From NCBI GenBank assembly GCA_903854805.1, contig CAINXK010000276.1, forward strand, positions 1 through 21,031: a stretch of 21,031 nt of DNA. The letters run 5' to 3'. The position numbers and the translations under genes are program-made. Source of the DNA: an uncultured Anaerolineae bacterium (GTDB taxonomy: Bacteria > Chloroflexota > Anaerolineae > Anaerolineales > Villigracilaceae). The notes under the pieces are model-generated. The model saw nothing but the letters and a program-made list of their open reading frames with translations, searched no databases and was not told the DNA's origin. Below are positions 1 through 7,223 of the stretch, in pieces; positions within the stretch are counted from its first letter, which is position 1, and each line of letters starts with the position of its first letter.

Positions 1-2
1 CA

Positions 3-800
3 AGTTGGGGGATAACCCTTACCAACTCTGGCAGCTATCGCTATACCGTTGTTGATGATAATAATCCTTTGATTAAGGCGACCGATCGTTTCTTCGGAAC
101 CGAAAACGAAGATTTTGCATACATGTGGCCAGCTACCGATCATTATTATTTTTGGAAAATGGCTTATCTCAATTCTTTAAGATTGCGCATGAATTGGGTC
201 TTCGCCGGTGACTATAGCGCCAGCCCTGAGATCATTGACTATGCCAGGCTGACGATGGGGAAGCATGTATACGATTCACCGGATGCCTGGGTTGCCTTAC
301 GCCAATACAAGGACACCTGGGTAGACGGCACGGAGAATATTCGTAACTTTGAGCGCTGGCTTTATCAGCGTGATGTGGCGGATGGTGGGCAAACCTACGC
401 AACCTATCGCACCAATTACACCAGCGATTACCTGGCTGACAATGGCTCCAATAGTTACGAAGCACTGCGTACCGACACAGCCACCGGAAATGATTATATT
501 TATTTCAATATTGACGACGCCTTCATCAAAGGTGGACAGAACAATGTCATGATCAAGGTAACCTACCTGGACAATTTTACCGGTCAATGGGGTATCCAAT
601 ACACATCCCCTGGAAATGGTTACAAAGATTCGATTCAAATCACCAATGCAAATGACAACAAATGGAAGACGGTTTCCTTAACCATCAGCGATGCTGCTTT
701 TGACAATTCTCAAGTTGATGGAATGGATTTTCGAATCTATAACGGCGGTACTGGTGAGGATCTTGTCGTGCGATTCGTGCGTGTGATCAAGCTGAAATAA
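3..800 (+). CDS. 3' end of a large, probably secreted protein with a C-terminal beta-sandwich domain (5' partial)
   Basis: The reading frame is open from base 3 with no stop before 798-800, so the gene starts left of the window and 265 residues are visible. I do not recognise the family with confidence. The first ~120 residues are rich in Trp and Tyr and look like the end of a helical or catalytic domain. The last ~140 residues are Asn/Asp/Gly/Thr-rich with alternating hydrophobic positions (for example NVMIKVTYLDN, WKTVSLTISDA, VVRFVRVIKLK), which is typical of a carbohydrate-binding-like beta-sandwich in exported proteins. A TTG at 69 could be read as a start, but the coding frame clearly continues upstream of it. 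The next gene begins 36 bases downstream, so it may be the first visible member of the same operon. An extracellular polysaccharide-binding or degrading role is inferred from composition and context only. Confidence 0.6.
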   Translation, partial: SWGITLTNSGSYRYTVVDDNNPLIKATDRFFGTENEDFAYMWPATDHYYFWKMAYLNSLRLRMNWVFAGDYSASPEIIDYARLTMGKHVYDSPDAWVALRQYKDTWVDGTENIRNFERWLYQRDVADGGQTYATYRTNYTSDYLADNGSNSYEALRTDTATGNDYIYFNIDDAFIKGGQNNVMIKVTYLDNFTGQWGIQYTSPGNGYKDSIQITNANDNKWKTVSLTISDAAFDNSQVDGMDFRIYNGGTGEDLVVRFVRVIKLK

Positions 801-836
801 TTTTTTCCGAATCATAAAATGGCATAGAGGTGCCCT

Positions 837-2888
837 ATGGAAAAAGAAATAATTTATCCTGTTGATCCTGCAACATGGAGCCGCCCACAGATAAAACATG
901 GCGCGTACGAAGATCTGCTGCAAGTGGATTTGCGCGGCGGAATATTGATGCCATTGGCCGGCTGCAATTTTCACGAGCCTGAAGTGCGCTTACACACCAA
1001 TTTTCTTGAAATGCGTTATGAAATCAATGATGCAGGGCATGGTTATTACCGCCTTTTACCTGAAGTTGGTCATTCGGAGGATGAACAAGAAGCCATGCTG
1101 GTTCTAAGTCAATCCACCTTTAACGTGTTGCCCAACCGAAATTACCTGATTTCGGCGCTGATCAATGCGGATTATGATCGTCAAAAGGTTGACTTTGGCG
1201 GATCAGAAGTTAACCTGGGGATTTGGACCGGGGAAGGGGACGGCAGTATCCCTGAAAAGCGAGCCTGGCATTCAGGCTACATGAACGGTACACCCTCCAA
1301 CACGCACGGCTGGGTGCGCTGGGAATGGGAATTCACCACATCAGATCGCGGTGGCCCAAGTTATTTCTGGCTGAGGGCTTTTGAAATGGAAGGGCGGGAT
1401 TTCAAAATCGCTGATATTCAAATTGTTGAGTTGCCGCCAAAACCGCTCATCTCCTTTCCCAAAGGCACAGGTGTAACCTTCAAAGGGGGGCCGGGGAATT
1501 TGCCCATACGGCTGGATCACGCCAAATTTGAACAAAATCAAGCAGTTGTTTCAGTTACCGGTGCACGCTATACATTCGATTACAAAGATAATGTAATTTT
1601 GGCTGAGCAGCTTCTGGAAAAACAGCGTCTTGTTTCGCGTTGGAATTTTTCGCTTCCTTTAACCGGTTTTGAGATACTAAGCCAGACCGAGATTGAGCTT
1701 GTCCTGGTTAATGATAGCCTCACGATCGGGATTCAATGCGATGGGCTTGTGCTCATCTCGCCTCAAAAACCACTCCAACTCACTGTGGAAAATTGCATAT
1801 CAGCACCCTGGTCGCGTTTAATCTCAGGCCAGCTAGTGGCCCTAGACACTTATGGTGGATTTACTGGTAACCCATGCATTCCACTAGGAACAGGCCGCCT
1901 GCCTGAATGCCAAGTGCTAACTCCCGGTTTGGATTTTGTGGGAAAGATCAACGATCCAAATTTTCTCTCCCATGCTGAACCAGGTTGGAAGGTTACCTGG
2001 TCGCTCTCTCCAGGCGAACGTTTCGGAATTTCAGTTTTTCCGCCACGAGCCTTTGATTGGAAAAAATCCTTTGAAAGCCAGGTGGCATTAACCAGTCGCA
2101 GCCAACCATTGGACCTTTATGGGAAATGGGCCAATGGTATGGCGGATATCGTGATTCTATGGGACTTCTCGATTCGCGGTTATGGCATGAGTTTCAGCCC
2201 GGTATGGATTCCTATTTCCGAGCAAGCAGTATTTGACCATGTCAAAGCGATCAAGGCCGCGCGAATGCGCCCCATCATTTATATGAGCCCACATTTTTAT
2301 TACAGCCTGGATGGGGATGAATACATACGGGGTGTTCGCGAATGGATCGAAAAATATGGTTTGGAAGGCGTGTATATGGATGGCCTGCCAACTCCGCACT
2401 GGCTGCTCAGTTATGAGATTGTTCGTATGGCGCGTGAACTCATCAAGAATGGCGACCTGGTAATTCACACCACCGGCCAGGCTTACGGCGGCGGGCCGCC
2501 ACTGCATCTGCCGGATGTTTTTATGCCTTTCATCGACACGTATGCCACTGCCACAGTGCGTGGCGAATGGTTGCCTGGAGACGGCATTGATTGGCCCTAT
2601 CCAAGGTATGTAACCTCACAATATAGGGTGGCCAACTGCATTGGCATCACCAAAGGCGATCGCTGGACTGTTCCACTGAAAGATCAGTATCGTGTGTTTC
2701 TGACATATAACATGCGCGCCTGGCTGGATTATGGCAGGGATAAAGTTGACCCCTATCAAGATACCTTCCTGCCTATGTTGCAGACCTTGCGAAAATTATG
2801 GGAAGAACGTGGCAGCCAACCAGATTTTTACGAGAATTATTACCTACCCAAAGCACGCGAATTAACCGGCCTTGAAACAGGCAAGTAG
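837..2888 (+). CDS. Putative glycoside hydrolase: CBM-like domain plus TIM-barrel-like catalytic domain, family not assigned
   Basis: This 683-residue protein starts at an ATG preceded by AGAGG at 825-829. Residues ~85-200 resemble a family 4/9-type carbohydrate-binding beta-sandwich that ends in a strand (FKIADIQIVEL). Residues ~205-400 look like a second beta-rich domain. Residues ~425-680 read as a (beta/alpha)8 barrel: a strand and loop ILWDFSIRGYG (440-450), a strand MRPIIYMSPHFYY (477-489), then YGLEGVYMDGLP (507-518). Asp515 in the last of these sits where retaining clan-D-type glycosidases carry their nucleophile, and LVIHTTGQAYGGG follows. There is no signal peptide, so it is probably cytoplasmic. 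It lies 12 bases upstream of a GH31 gene, which supports a role in oligosaccharide breakdown. I cannot assign a CAZy family, and the substrate is unknown. Glycosidase function is inferred from the barrel pattern and the neighbours. Confidence 0.6.
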   Translation: MEKEIIYPVDPATWSRPQIKHGAYEDLLQVDLRGGILMPLAGCNFHEPEVRLHTNFLEMRYEINDAGHGYYRLLPEVGHSEDEQEAMLVLSQSTFNVLPNRNYLISALINADYDRQKVDFGGSEVNLGIWTGEGDGSIPEKRAWHSGYMNGTPSNTHGWVRWEWEFTTSDRGGPSYFWLRAFEMEGRDFKIADIQIVELPPKPLISFPKGTGVTFKGGPGNLPIRLDHAKFEQNQAVVSVTGARYTFDYKDNVILAEQLLEKQRLVSRWNFSLPLTGFEILSQTEIELVLVNDSLTIGIQCDGLVLISPQKPLQLTVENCISAPWSRLISGQLVALDTYGGFTGNPCIPLGTGRLPECQVLTPGLDFVGKINDPNFLSHAEPGWKVTWSLSPGERFGISVFPPRAFDWKKSFESQVALTSRSQPLDLYGKWANGMADIVILWDFSIRGYGMSFSPVWIPISEQAVFDHVKAIKAARMRPIIYMSPHFYYSLDGDEYIRGVREWIEKYGLEGVYMDGLPTPHWLLSYEIVRMARELIKNGDLVIHTTGQAYGGGPPLHLPDVFMPFIDTYATATVRGEWLPGDGIDWPYPRYVTSQYRVANCIGITKGDRWTVPLKDQYRVFLTYNMRAWLDYGRDKVDPYQDTFLPMLQTLRKLWEERGSQPDFYENYYLPKARELTGLETGK

Positions 2889-2900
2889 AGGAATAGAAAA

Positions 2901-4439
2901 ATGCCAAATGGTAAGACAGTCAATCTTAAACTTCAACCTGGCGAATATTGGTGGGGCGGGGCAATTAACAGCCTGTACCACCAGCCCTATTCTACCGGTA
3001 GCGCTGAAAACCTGGTTGATTTGCGCGGCAACAGCGCTATGCCGCTCTTGCTCTCGAACAAGGGGCGCTATGTCTGGTCAGAAGAACCATTTGAGTTCTC
3101 GCTGACAACTGAGCAACTGATTGTGTCTTCGCTTGCTCCTGATGGTGAGTTTGAAATCGGCGAAGGATTGGGAACCCTGCGGGATGTTTATCGCACCGTC
3201 AGCCAGAAGCACTTTCCCCCTTCCGGCTCGATTCCCGACCCCTTATTTTTTACTCATCCCCAGTACAACACATGGATTGAGATGACCTATTTCTCCAGCC
3301 AGGAAAGGGTGCTTGAATATGCCACAGATATTTTGAAACATGGTTTTCCGCCCGGTGTGCTGATGATAGACACCCTCTGGCACCCCACGTATGGGAATTG
3401 GGTCTTTGATGCCGGGCGCTACCCCGATCCAAAGGGAATGGTTCACCAGCTGCATGAAATGGGCTTCAAGGTCATGCTGTGGATGATTCCGTATATTACG
3501 CCGGACACCCTTACTTTCCGCGAACTTCGTGACAAAGGTTTTCTATTTACCCGCGCTAATGATGAACCAGCCATTATTAGCTGGTGGGATGGCTACAGCG
3601 CCGCGCTTGACCTGACCAAGCCGGATTCCGTCGCCTGGCTGAATGAAAAGTTGGATTATCTGGTCAACGAGTTAGGTGTGGATGGCTTCAAGTTTGATGG
3701 TGGGCAGCCAGGCAATTATGCCGAGGCTGGAATTCCAAATGCGCATGCCATTACCCTTGCCTGGAACCGGATTGGTTTGCGATACCCACTGAGTGAGTTC
3801 AAGGATTCATGGAAAAGCGCTGGCTGGCCATTGGCCCAGCGCATCCGTGATCGAAATCACAGTTGGTCTCAAGCCGATGAAGGGCTTGGTTCATTGATCC
3901 CGATGGGTCTGACCCAGGGGCTGCTTGGATACACATTTAACTGCCCAGACATGGTGGGGGGCGGGGAATACACAAATTTCCCTGCTGGCGGTGGTGGCAA
4001 TTTTGACGCTGAGCTTTTTGTGCGCTGCGCCCAGGCATCTGCGCTGTTTCCGATGATGCAGTTCTCAGCCGCCCCCTGGCGGTTGCTGGATGCCGAACAT
4101 CTGGATTATTGCCGCGCAACTGCCCAACTGCACACCCGGTTGGGTGATGAAATCCTGGCGTTGGCAAAGGAATCAGCAGACAGCGGTGAACCGATCATGC
4201 GTCACATGGCTTATGAATTTCCGGATAGCGGTTATGAACAGATCACTGACCAGTTCATGCTTGGTAGCAATTTATTGGTGGCGCCTGTGCTGGAAAAAGG
4301 GGCATCCAGCCGCTTGGTGGAATTTCCACCTGGAGAATGGCTGGGAGATGATGGTAGCCGGGTAAATGGACCCCGCCAGCTTGTAATTGTCGCACCACTT
4401 TCTCGGTTGCCCTGGTATCGCAAAATTTCTCGAGGTTGA
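2901..4439 (+). CDS. GH31 glycosidase, MYORG-like (probable alpha-galactosidase)
   Basis: This 512-residue protein has a short N-terminal beta-sandwich (~1-115) and a GH31 barrel. The strand VLMIDTLW (153-160) and the motif GVDGFKFDGG (259-268) are clear, with Asp266 in the nucleophile position. Asp326 in WSQADEGLGSLIP is the likely acid/base. The run LGYTFNCPDMVGGG (342-355) and the later MMQFSAAPW match the human MYORG/KIAA1161 branch of GH31, as I remember it, better than classical alpha-glucosidases, which carry WxDMNE. MYORG is known to act on alpha-galactosides, so alpha-galactosidase is my leading guess. The C-terminal part (DQFMLGSNLLVAPVL) is the usual GH31 distal beta domain. There is no signal peptide. 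The ribosome-binding site AGAGGA at 2887-2892 overlaps the stop of the preceding gene. An alpha-glucosidase or alpha-xylosidase activity is possible but less likely. Confidence 0.85.
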   Translation: MPNGKTVNLKLQPGEYWWGGAINSLYHQPYSTGSAENLVDLRGNSAMPLLLSNKGRYVWSEEPFEFSLTTEQLIVSSLAPDGEFEIGEGLGTLRDVYRTVSQKHFPPSGSIPDPLFFTHPQYNTWIEMTYFSSQERVLEYATDILKHGFPPGVLMIDTLWHPTYGNWVFDAGRYPDPKGMVHQLHEMGFKVMLWMIPYITPDTLTFRELRDKGFLFTRANDEPAIISWWDGYSAALDLTKPDSVAWLNEKLDYLVNELGVDGFKFDGGQPGNYAEAGIPNAHAITLAWNRIGLRYPLSEFKDSWKSAGWPLAQRIRDRNHSWSQADEGLGSLIPMGLTQGLLGYTFNCPDMVGGGEYTNFPAGGGGNFDAELFVRCAQASALFPMMQFSAAPWRLLDAEHLDYCRATAQLHTRLGDEILALAKESADSGEPIMRHMAYEFPDSGYEQITDQFMLGSNLLVAPVLEKGASSRLVEFPPGEWLGDDGSRVNGPRQLVIVAPLSRLPWYRKISRG

Positions 4440-4442
4440 TCT

Positions 4443-5138
4443 ATGCGATTTTACATTATCCGCCATGCGCACCCCGATTACGAAAATGACACCCTGACAG
4501 CCACCGGCCACAAGGAAGCGCAAGCCCTGGCGGAACATCTGGTTGGCATTGGGATCGATGAAATTTATTCTTCCCCACTAGGGCGTGCGCGACTGACGGC
4601 GAAGTATGCTGCTGACCTGCTGGCATTACCTGTAACTATTGTAAACTGGGCGCAGGAATTGGAAGGCTTGTGGATTGACGAACTCAACAAAACTTTTTGG
4701 GATCTGGATGGAAGCTTGCTGCGCTCCAGTCAGATCATTAATGCGTTGAACCACTGGCAGGATGTCCCACCACTTGACAACCCCATGATCCAGCGCAACA
4801 TGAATCTGGTTTGCCAGGGTTCGGATGATTTCCTGGCCAGGCAAGGTTTTGTCCGAAAAAACGATATTTACGAGGTCGAGCGTGATAACAGGAAAAAGAT
4901 TGCCCTGTTTACCCATATGGGTATCAGCCTTACCTGGCTTTCACACCTTCTTTCAATCCCACTGCCATTAATGTGGGCCGGTTTTTTTCTGCCGCCATCT
5001 TCAGTCACCACAGTGTTATTTGATGAGCGTGTGCCGGGCTTTGCCTTGCCGCGCTGCCTGGGCATGGGCGACATTTCTCACCTCAGTAAGGCGGGCCTTG
5101 AGCCCAAGCCTGCTGGAATCATTGCCAACTACTATTAA
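4443..5138 (+). CDS. Histidine phosphatase family (phosphoglycerate mutase-like) protein
   Basis: This 231-residue protein starts 3 bases after the GH31 stop, with GAGGT just upstream. The N-terminal strand FYIIRHAH carries the RHx signature (Arg7, His8; His8 would be the phosphorylated residue). It is followed by DTLTATGHKEAQALA and IDEIYSSPLGRARLTA, the second arginine region of the family. The second histidine is in LFTHMGISL near residue 158. The fold and catalytic residues are therefore complete, and the length is normal for the broad-substrate branch. Histidine phosphatases hydrolyse phosphate monoesters or act as mutases, and the true substrate cannot be read from the sequence. Its place between glycosidases and aldolase/kinase genes suggests a sugar phosphate or a phosphorylated acid, which is inference. 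Confidence 0.85.
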   Translation: MRFYIIRHAHPDYENDTLTATGHKEAQALAEHLVGIGIDEIYSSPLGRARLTAKYAADLLALPVTIVNWAQELEGLWIDELNKTFWDLDGSLLRSSQIINALNHWQDVPPLDNPMIQRNMNLVCQGSDDFLARQGFVRKNDIYEVERDNRKKIALFTHMGISLTWLSHLLSIPLPLMWAGFFLPPSSVTTVLFDERVPGFALPRCLGMGDISHLSKAGLEPKPAGIIANYY

Positions 5139-5143
5139 AGTTG

Positions 5144-5149
5144 AAAGGA
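5144..5149 (+). promoter_or_regulatory. Ribosome-binding site that fixes the start of the aldolase-like gene at 5156
   Basis: AAAGGA lies 6 bases before the ATG at 5156. An in-frame TTG at 5141 would give five extra residues but would place this site inside the coding region, so the ATG is preferred. Confidence 0.6.
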
Positions 5150-5155
5150 TTTAAT

Positions 5156-5932
5156 ATGAACGGAATTGAACACCGCTTACAAAAAATATTTGAATTGAAT
5201 CGCCCCTGTATATTGGTGGATACCAGCGCCGGTCTTTCCCTGGGGACATTACCCGGTCTGGAGAATTTCTACATCGCTGTTCGACCTGTTTTGCCACTTG
5301 TAGAAGGAGTTGTGTGCAGTCCCGGTCAAATTGGCAGACTTGAAGCACTCCAGAAAACAGACGCCGCTTTGCTGGTTCGCATGGATTGGAATAATACCTT
5401 GAGGAAGGCGGATTTTGTTTTACCTTCTTCCACTGCCCAACGGGTTTCCATACTCACCCCTCAGGACGCGCTTGATCTGGGTGCGGATGGTATGGTCAGC
5501 ACTTTCTTGCTTGGTTATGATGAAAAAGTTGACGCCGATTGCCTGCGCTCAACGGTCCAGATGGCATTGGAAGGTAAGAAACTGGGTTTGCCGCTCGTGA
5601 TCGAGATCCAGCCCACCGGCAGTCGTGTTTCGCTGCCAGGCAAGGCGGTGGAACTTGGCGCTTCATACGCGCTGGAAGGCGGAGCGGATGGTATTGTCGT
5701 ACCTTATCCCGGAAAAGTGTCACTCAAAACCATCTCCGAGTTTGTCAGCGTTCCCTGGCTGCTGTGCCCTACGAATCTGAACAATGCCATTGCTGAATTA
5801 CAGGAAGCGCTTGATCTGGGCGCAGCCGGACTTTGGTTGGGCCATGAGATTTTTGTTAATCCGACCACACTTCCGGCAATGTTAAAACAATTTAAAACCA
5901 TGGCCAAGCATTTCCCAGAAAGTGTAGGATAA
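5156..5932 (+). CDS. Class I aldolase-like (DeoC/archaeal FBPA/LsrF fold) protein lacking catalytic residues; probable pseudoenzyme
   Basis: This 258-residue protein aligns along its length with the aldolase half of the next gene (for example LVRMDWNN against IVRADWMN, and KKLGLPLVIEIQP against RKVGLPCIMEPLA), so the two are paralogues. Active-site positions known from archaeal class I fructose-bisphosphate aldolases are changed. The Schiff-base lysine, Lys193 of the neighbour in GADALKIPYTG, is Val181 here in GADGIVVPYPG (codon GTC). The DHG motif is Asp22-Thr-Ser. The Tyr of the neighbour's TIY motif is Thr116. The phosphate-binding GG and GRN motifs are Cys204-Pro-Thr and Gly-His-Glu (229-231). 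The frame is intact, with a good ribosome-binding site and a 4-base gap to the active paralogue, so it is expressed rather than decaying. Likely roles are a structural or regulatory partner of the fusion enzyme, or a different lyase chemistry. The fold call is strong; the inactive state is inferred. Confidence 0.8.
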   Translation: MNGIEHRLQKIFELNRPCILVDTSAGLSLGTLPGLENFYIAVRPVLPLVEGVVCSPGQIGRLEALQKTDAALLVRMDWNNTLRKADFVLPSSTAQRVSILTPQDALDLGADGMVSTFLLGYDEKVDADCLRSTVQMALEGKKLGLPLVIEIQPTGSRVSLPGKAVELGASYALEGGADGIVVPYPGKVSLKTISEFVSVPWLLCPTNLNNAIAELQEALDLGAAGLWLGHEIFVNPTTLPAMLKQFKTMAKHFPESVG

Positions 5933-5936
5933 AGCC

Positions 5937-7223
5937 ATGCGCACCGGATTAAACACCCGCATGGAACGTTTATTTAACCGTCATGGCGATGGCCGGGCGG
6001 TGTGCGTCGCCGCCGATCATGGCTACATGAGCGATGTGACTGACAACGTCGTCAAATTGCGTCCGATCACCGAGGCCATTGTTAGCGGCGGCGTTGACGG
6101 CATCCTGGTTAGCCCCGGGCAGGCCATCCGGCTGGCGCCACTATTCCGTGGTAGCGAAGCCCCGGCGCTGATCGTGCGCGCGGACTGGATGAACATGCCG
6201 CGTCTGGGCAGTTCAAATGTACTAAATGCCGTGCCGCAGCGCCACCTGCTGCACCAGAAGGTGCTGACCGCTGAGCAGGCACTTTCCCTGGGCGCGACTG
6301 CCATTACGATCTATCTATTTGTTGGTTATAGCGACGAAGTCGAAGCACAGGGCATCGAGGTCTGTGCGCGTTTTGCCAGCGAATGTCGAAAGGTCGGGCT
6401 GCCGTGCATCATGGAACCGCTGGCAGTCGGTGGACAGGTTACTGGCGCAAACAGCGTGGAGCTGCTCACGCTCGGTGCGCGCATGTGCGTGGAACTGGGC
6501 GCGGATGCGTTGAAAATCCCTTACACAGGTGATGTGGAGAGTTTTGCCAATCTGGTGAAGGTTTCCCAGGTGCCTGTGCTGGTATTGGGTGGCGCCCGCT
6601 CGCCCAGCGACCGTGACGCCCTCGAACTTTTCGCCGAAGGGTTGGATGCTGGCTGTCACGGCTGCCTGATGGGTCGCAATGTGACAAAAGCGCCAGATCC
6701 TGGGCAGCTTATCCGCCAGTTTGGCCTGGTTGCCCATCAGGGATACACGGTAGATGAAGCTCTACGCGGCGAGAAATGGGACAAAGTTCGCCTGCGGGTG
6801 GTGACCAGTAAGTGCACTGGCTGCGAATTGTGCGTCAATGCCTGTGTGGGAGCACATGGTGAGGGCGAGTTCAGCACGCACATGGCGAGGTTAAGCATTG
6901 ATACATTAGGGCTGGGGCAGCACAAAGTGCATTACTGCACCCTTTGTAAAAAATGCATCGATATCTGTCCGACTGGCGCGCTAAGATGGCATCAAACCAG
7001 CGGGGCAGTCGAACTCGTTGCCGAGCAGTGCACCGCTTGCGGGAAATGTGTGGAGATTTGCCCAACAAATGTGATTATGAAGAGTGACGAGAAGGTTGTT
7101 ATTAATGGTACGGAACTGCCCTGGGTTCCTGTGGTTTGCGACCTGTGCAATGGCGACCCGGCCTGCGCCCGCCTCTGTCCAACCGGGGCAATAACTATAG
7201 ATGAAAGGAAGGTGGTCAAATGA
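5937..7223 (+). CDS. Fusion: class I fructose-bisphosphate aldolase-family domain + 4x[4Fe-4S] polyferredoxin
   Basis: This 428-residue protein joins two modules. Residues 1-~275 are a DeoC/archaeal FBPA-type class I aldolase: DHG (27-29), Tyr126 in AITIY, Schiff-base Lys193 in GADALKIPYTGD, phosphate-binding GG (218-219) and GRN (246-248). All key positions are intact, so retro-aldol cleavage of a phosphorylated sugar is expected. Residues ~285-428 carry four cysteine clusters: C293/296/299/303, C334/337/340/344, C365/368/371/375 and C401/404/410/414. This 16-cysteine pattern is that of the electron-transfer subunits of molybdo/tungsto-enzymes (HycB/AorA-like), predicting four [4Fe-4S] clusters. 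The stop overlaps the start of the AOR gene (ATGA, 7220-7223), implying translational coupling. The obvious reading is that the aldolase makes an aldehyde, AOR oxidises it, and this polypeptide takes the electrons. The electron acceptor after it is unknown. Substrate (fructose- or tagatose-bisphosphate-like) is inferred. Confidence 0.9.
   Translation: MRTGLNTRMERLFNRHGDGRAVCVAADHGYMSDVTDNVVKLRPITEAIVSGGVDGILVSPGQAIRLAPLFRGSEAPALIVRADWMNMPRLGSSNVLNAVPQRHLLHQKVLTAEQALSLGATAITIYLFVGYSDEVEAQGIEVCARFASECRKVGLPCIMEPLAVGGQVTGANSVELLTLGARMCVELGADALKIPYTGDVESFANLVKVSQVPVLVLGGARSPSDRDALELFAEGLDAGCHGCLMGRNVTKAPDPGQLIRQFGLVAHQGYTVDEALRGEKWDKVRLRVVTSKCTGCELCVNACVGAHGEGEFSTHMARLSIDTLGLGQHKVHYCTLCKKCIDICPTGALRWHQTSGAVELVAEQCTACGKCVEICPTNVIMKSDEKVVINGTELPWVPVVCDLCNGDPACARLCPTGAITIDERKVVK

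Noticed and set aside
798..808. Terminator at the T run after the first gene
   Set aside because: There are six T bases but no stable stem directly upstream, and the next gene starts 28 bases later.
2901..4439. Sulfoquinovosidase (YihQ-type GH31) with a sulfo-sugar pathway
   Set aside because: The aldolase and kinase neighbours prompted the idea, but the GH31 motifs match the MYORG-like branch and there is no recognisable sulfolactaldehyde reductase or sulfo-sugar isomerase.
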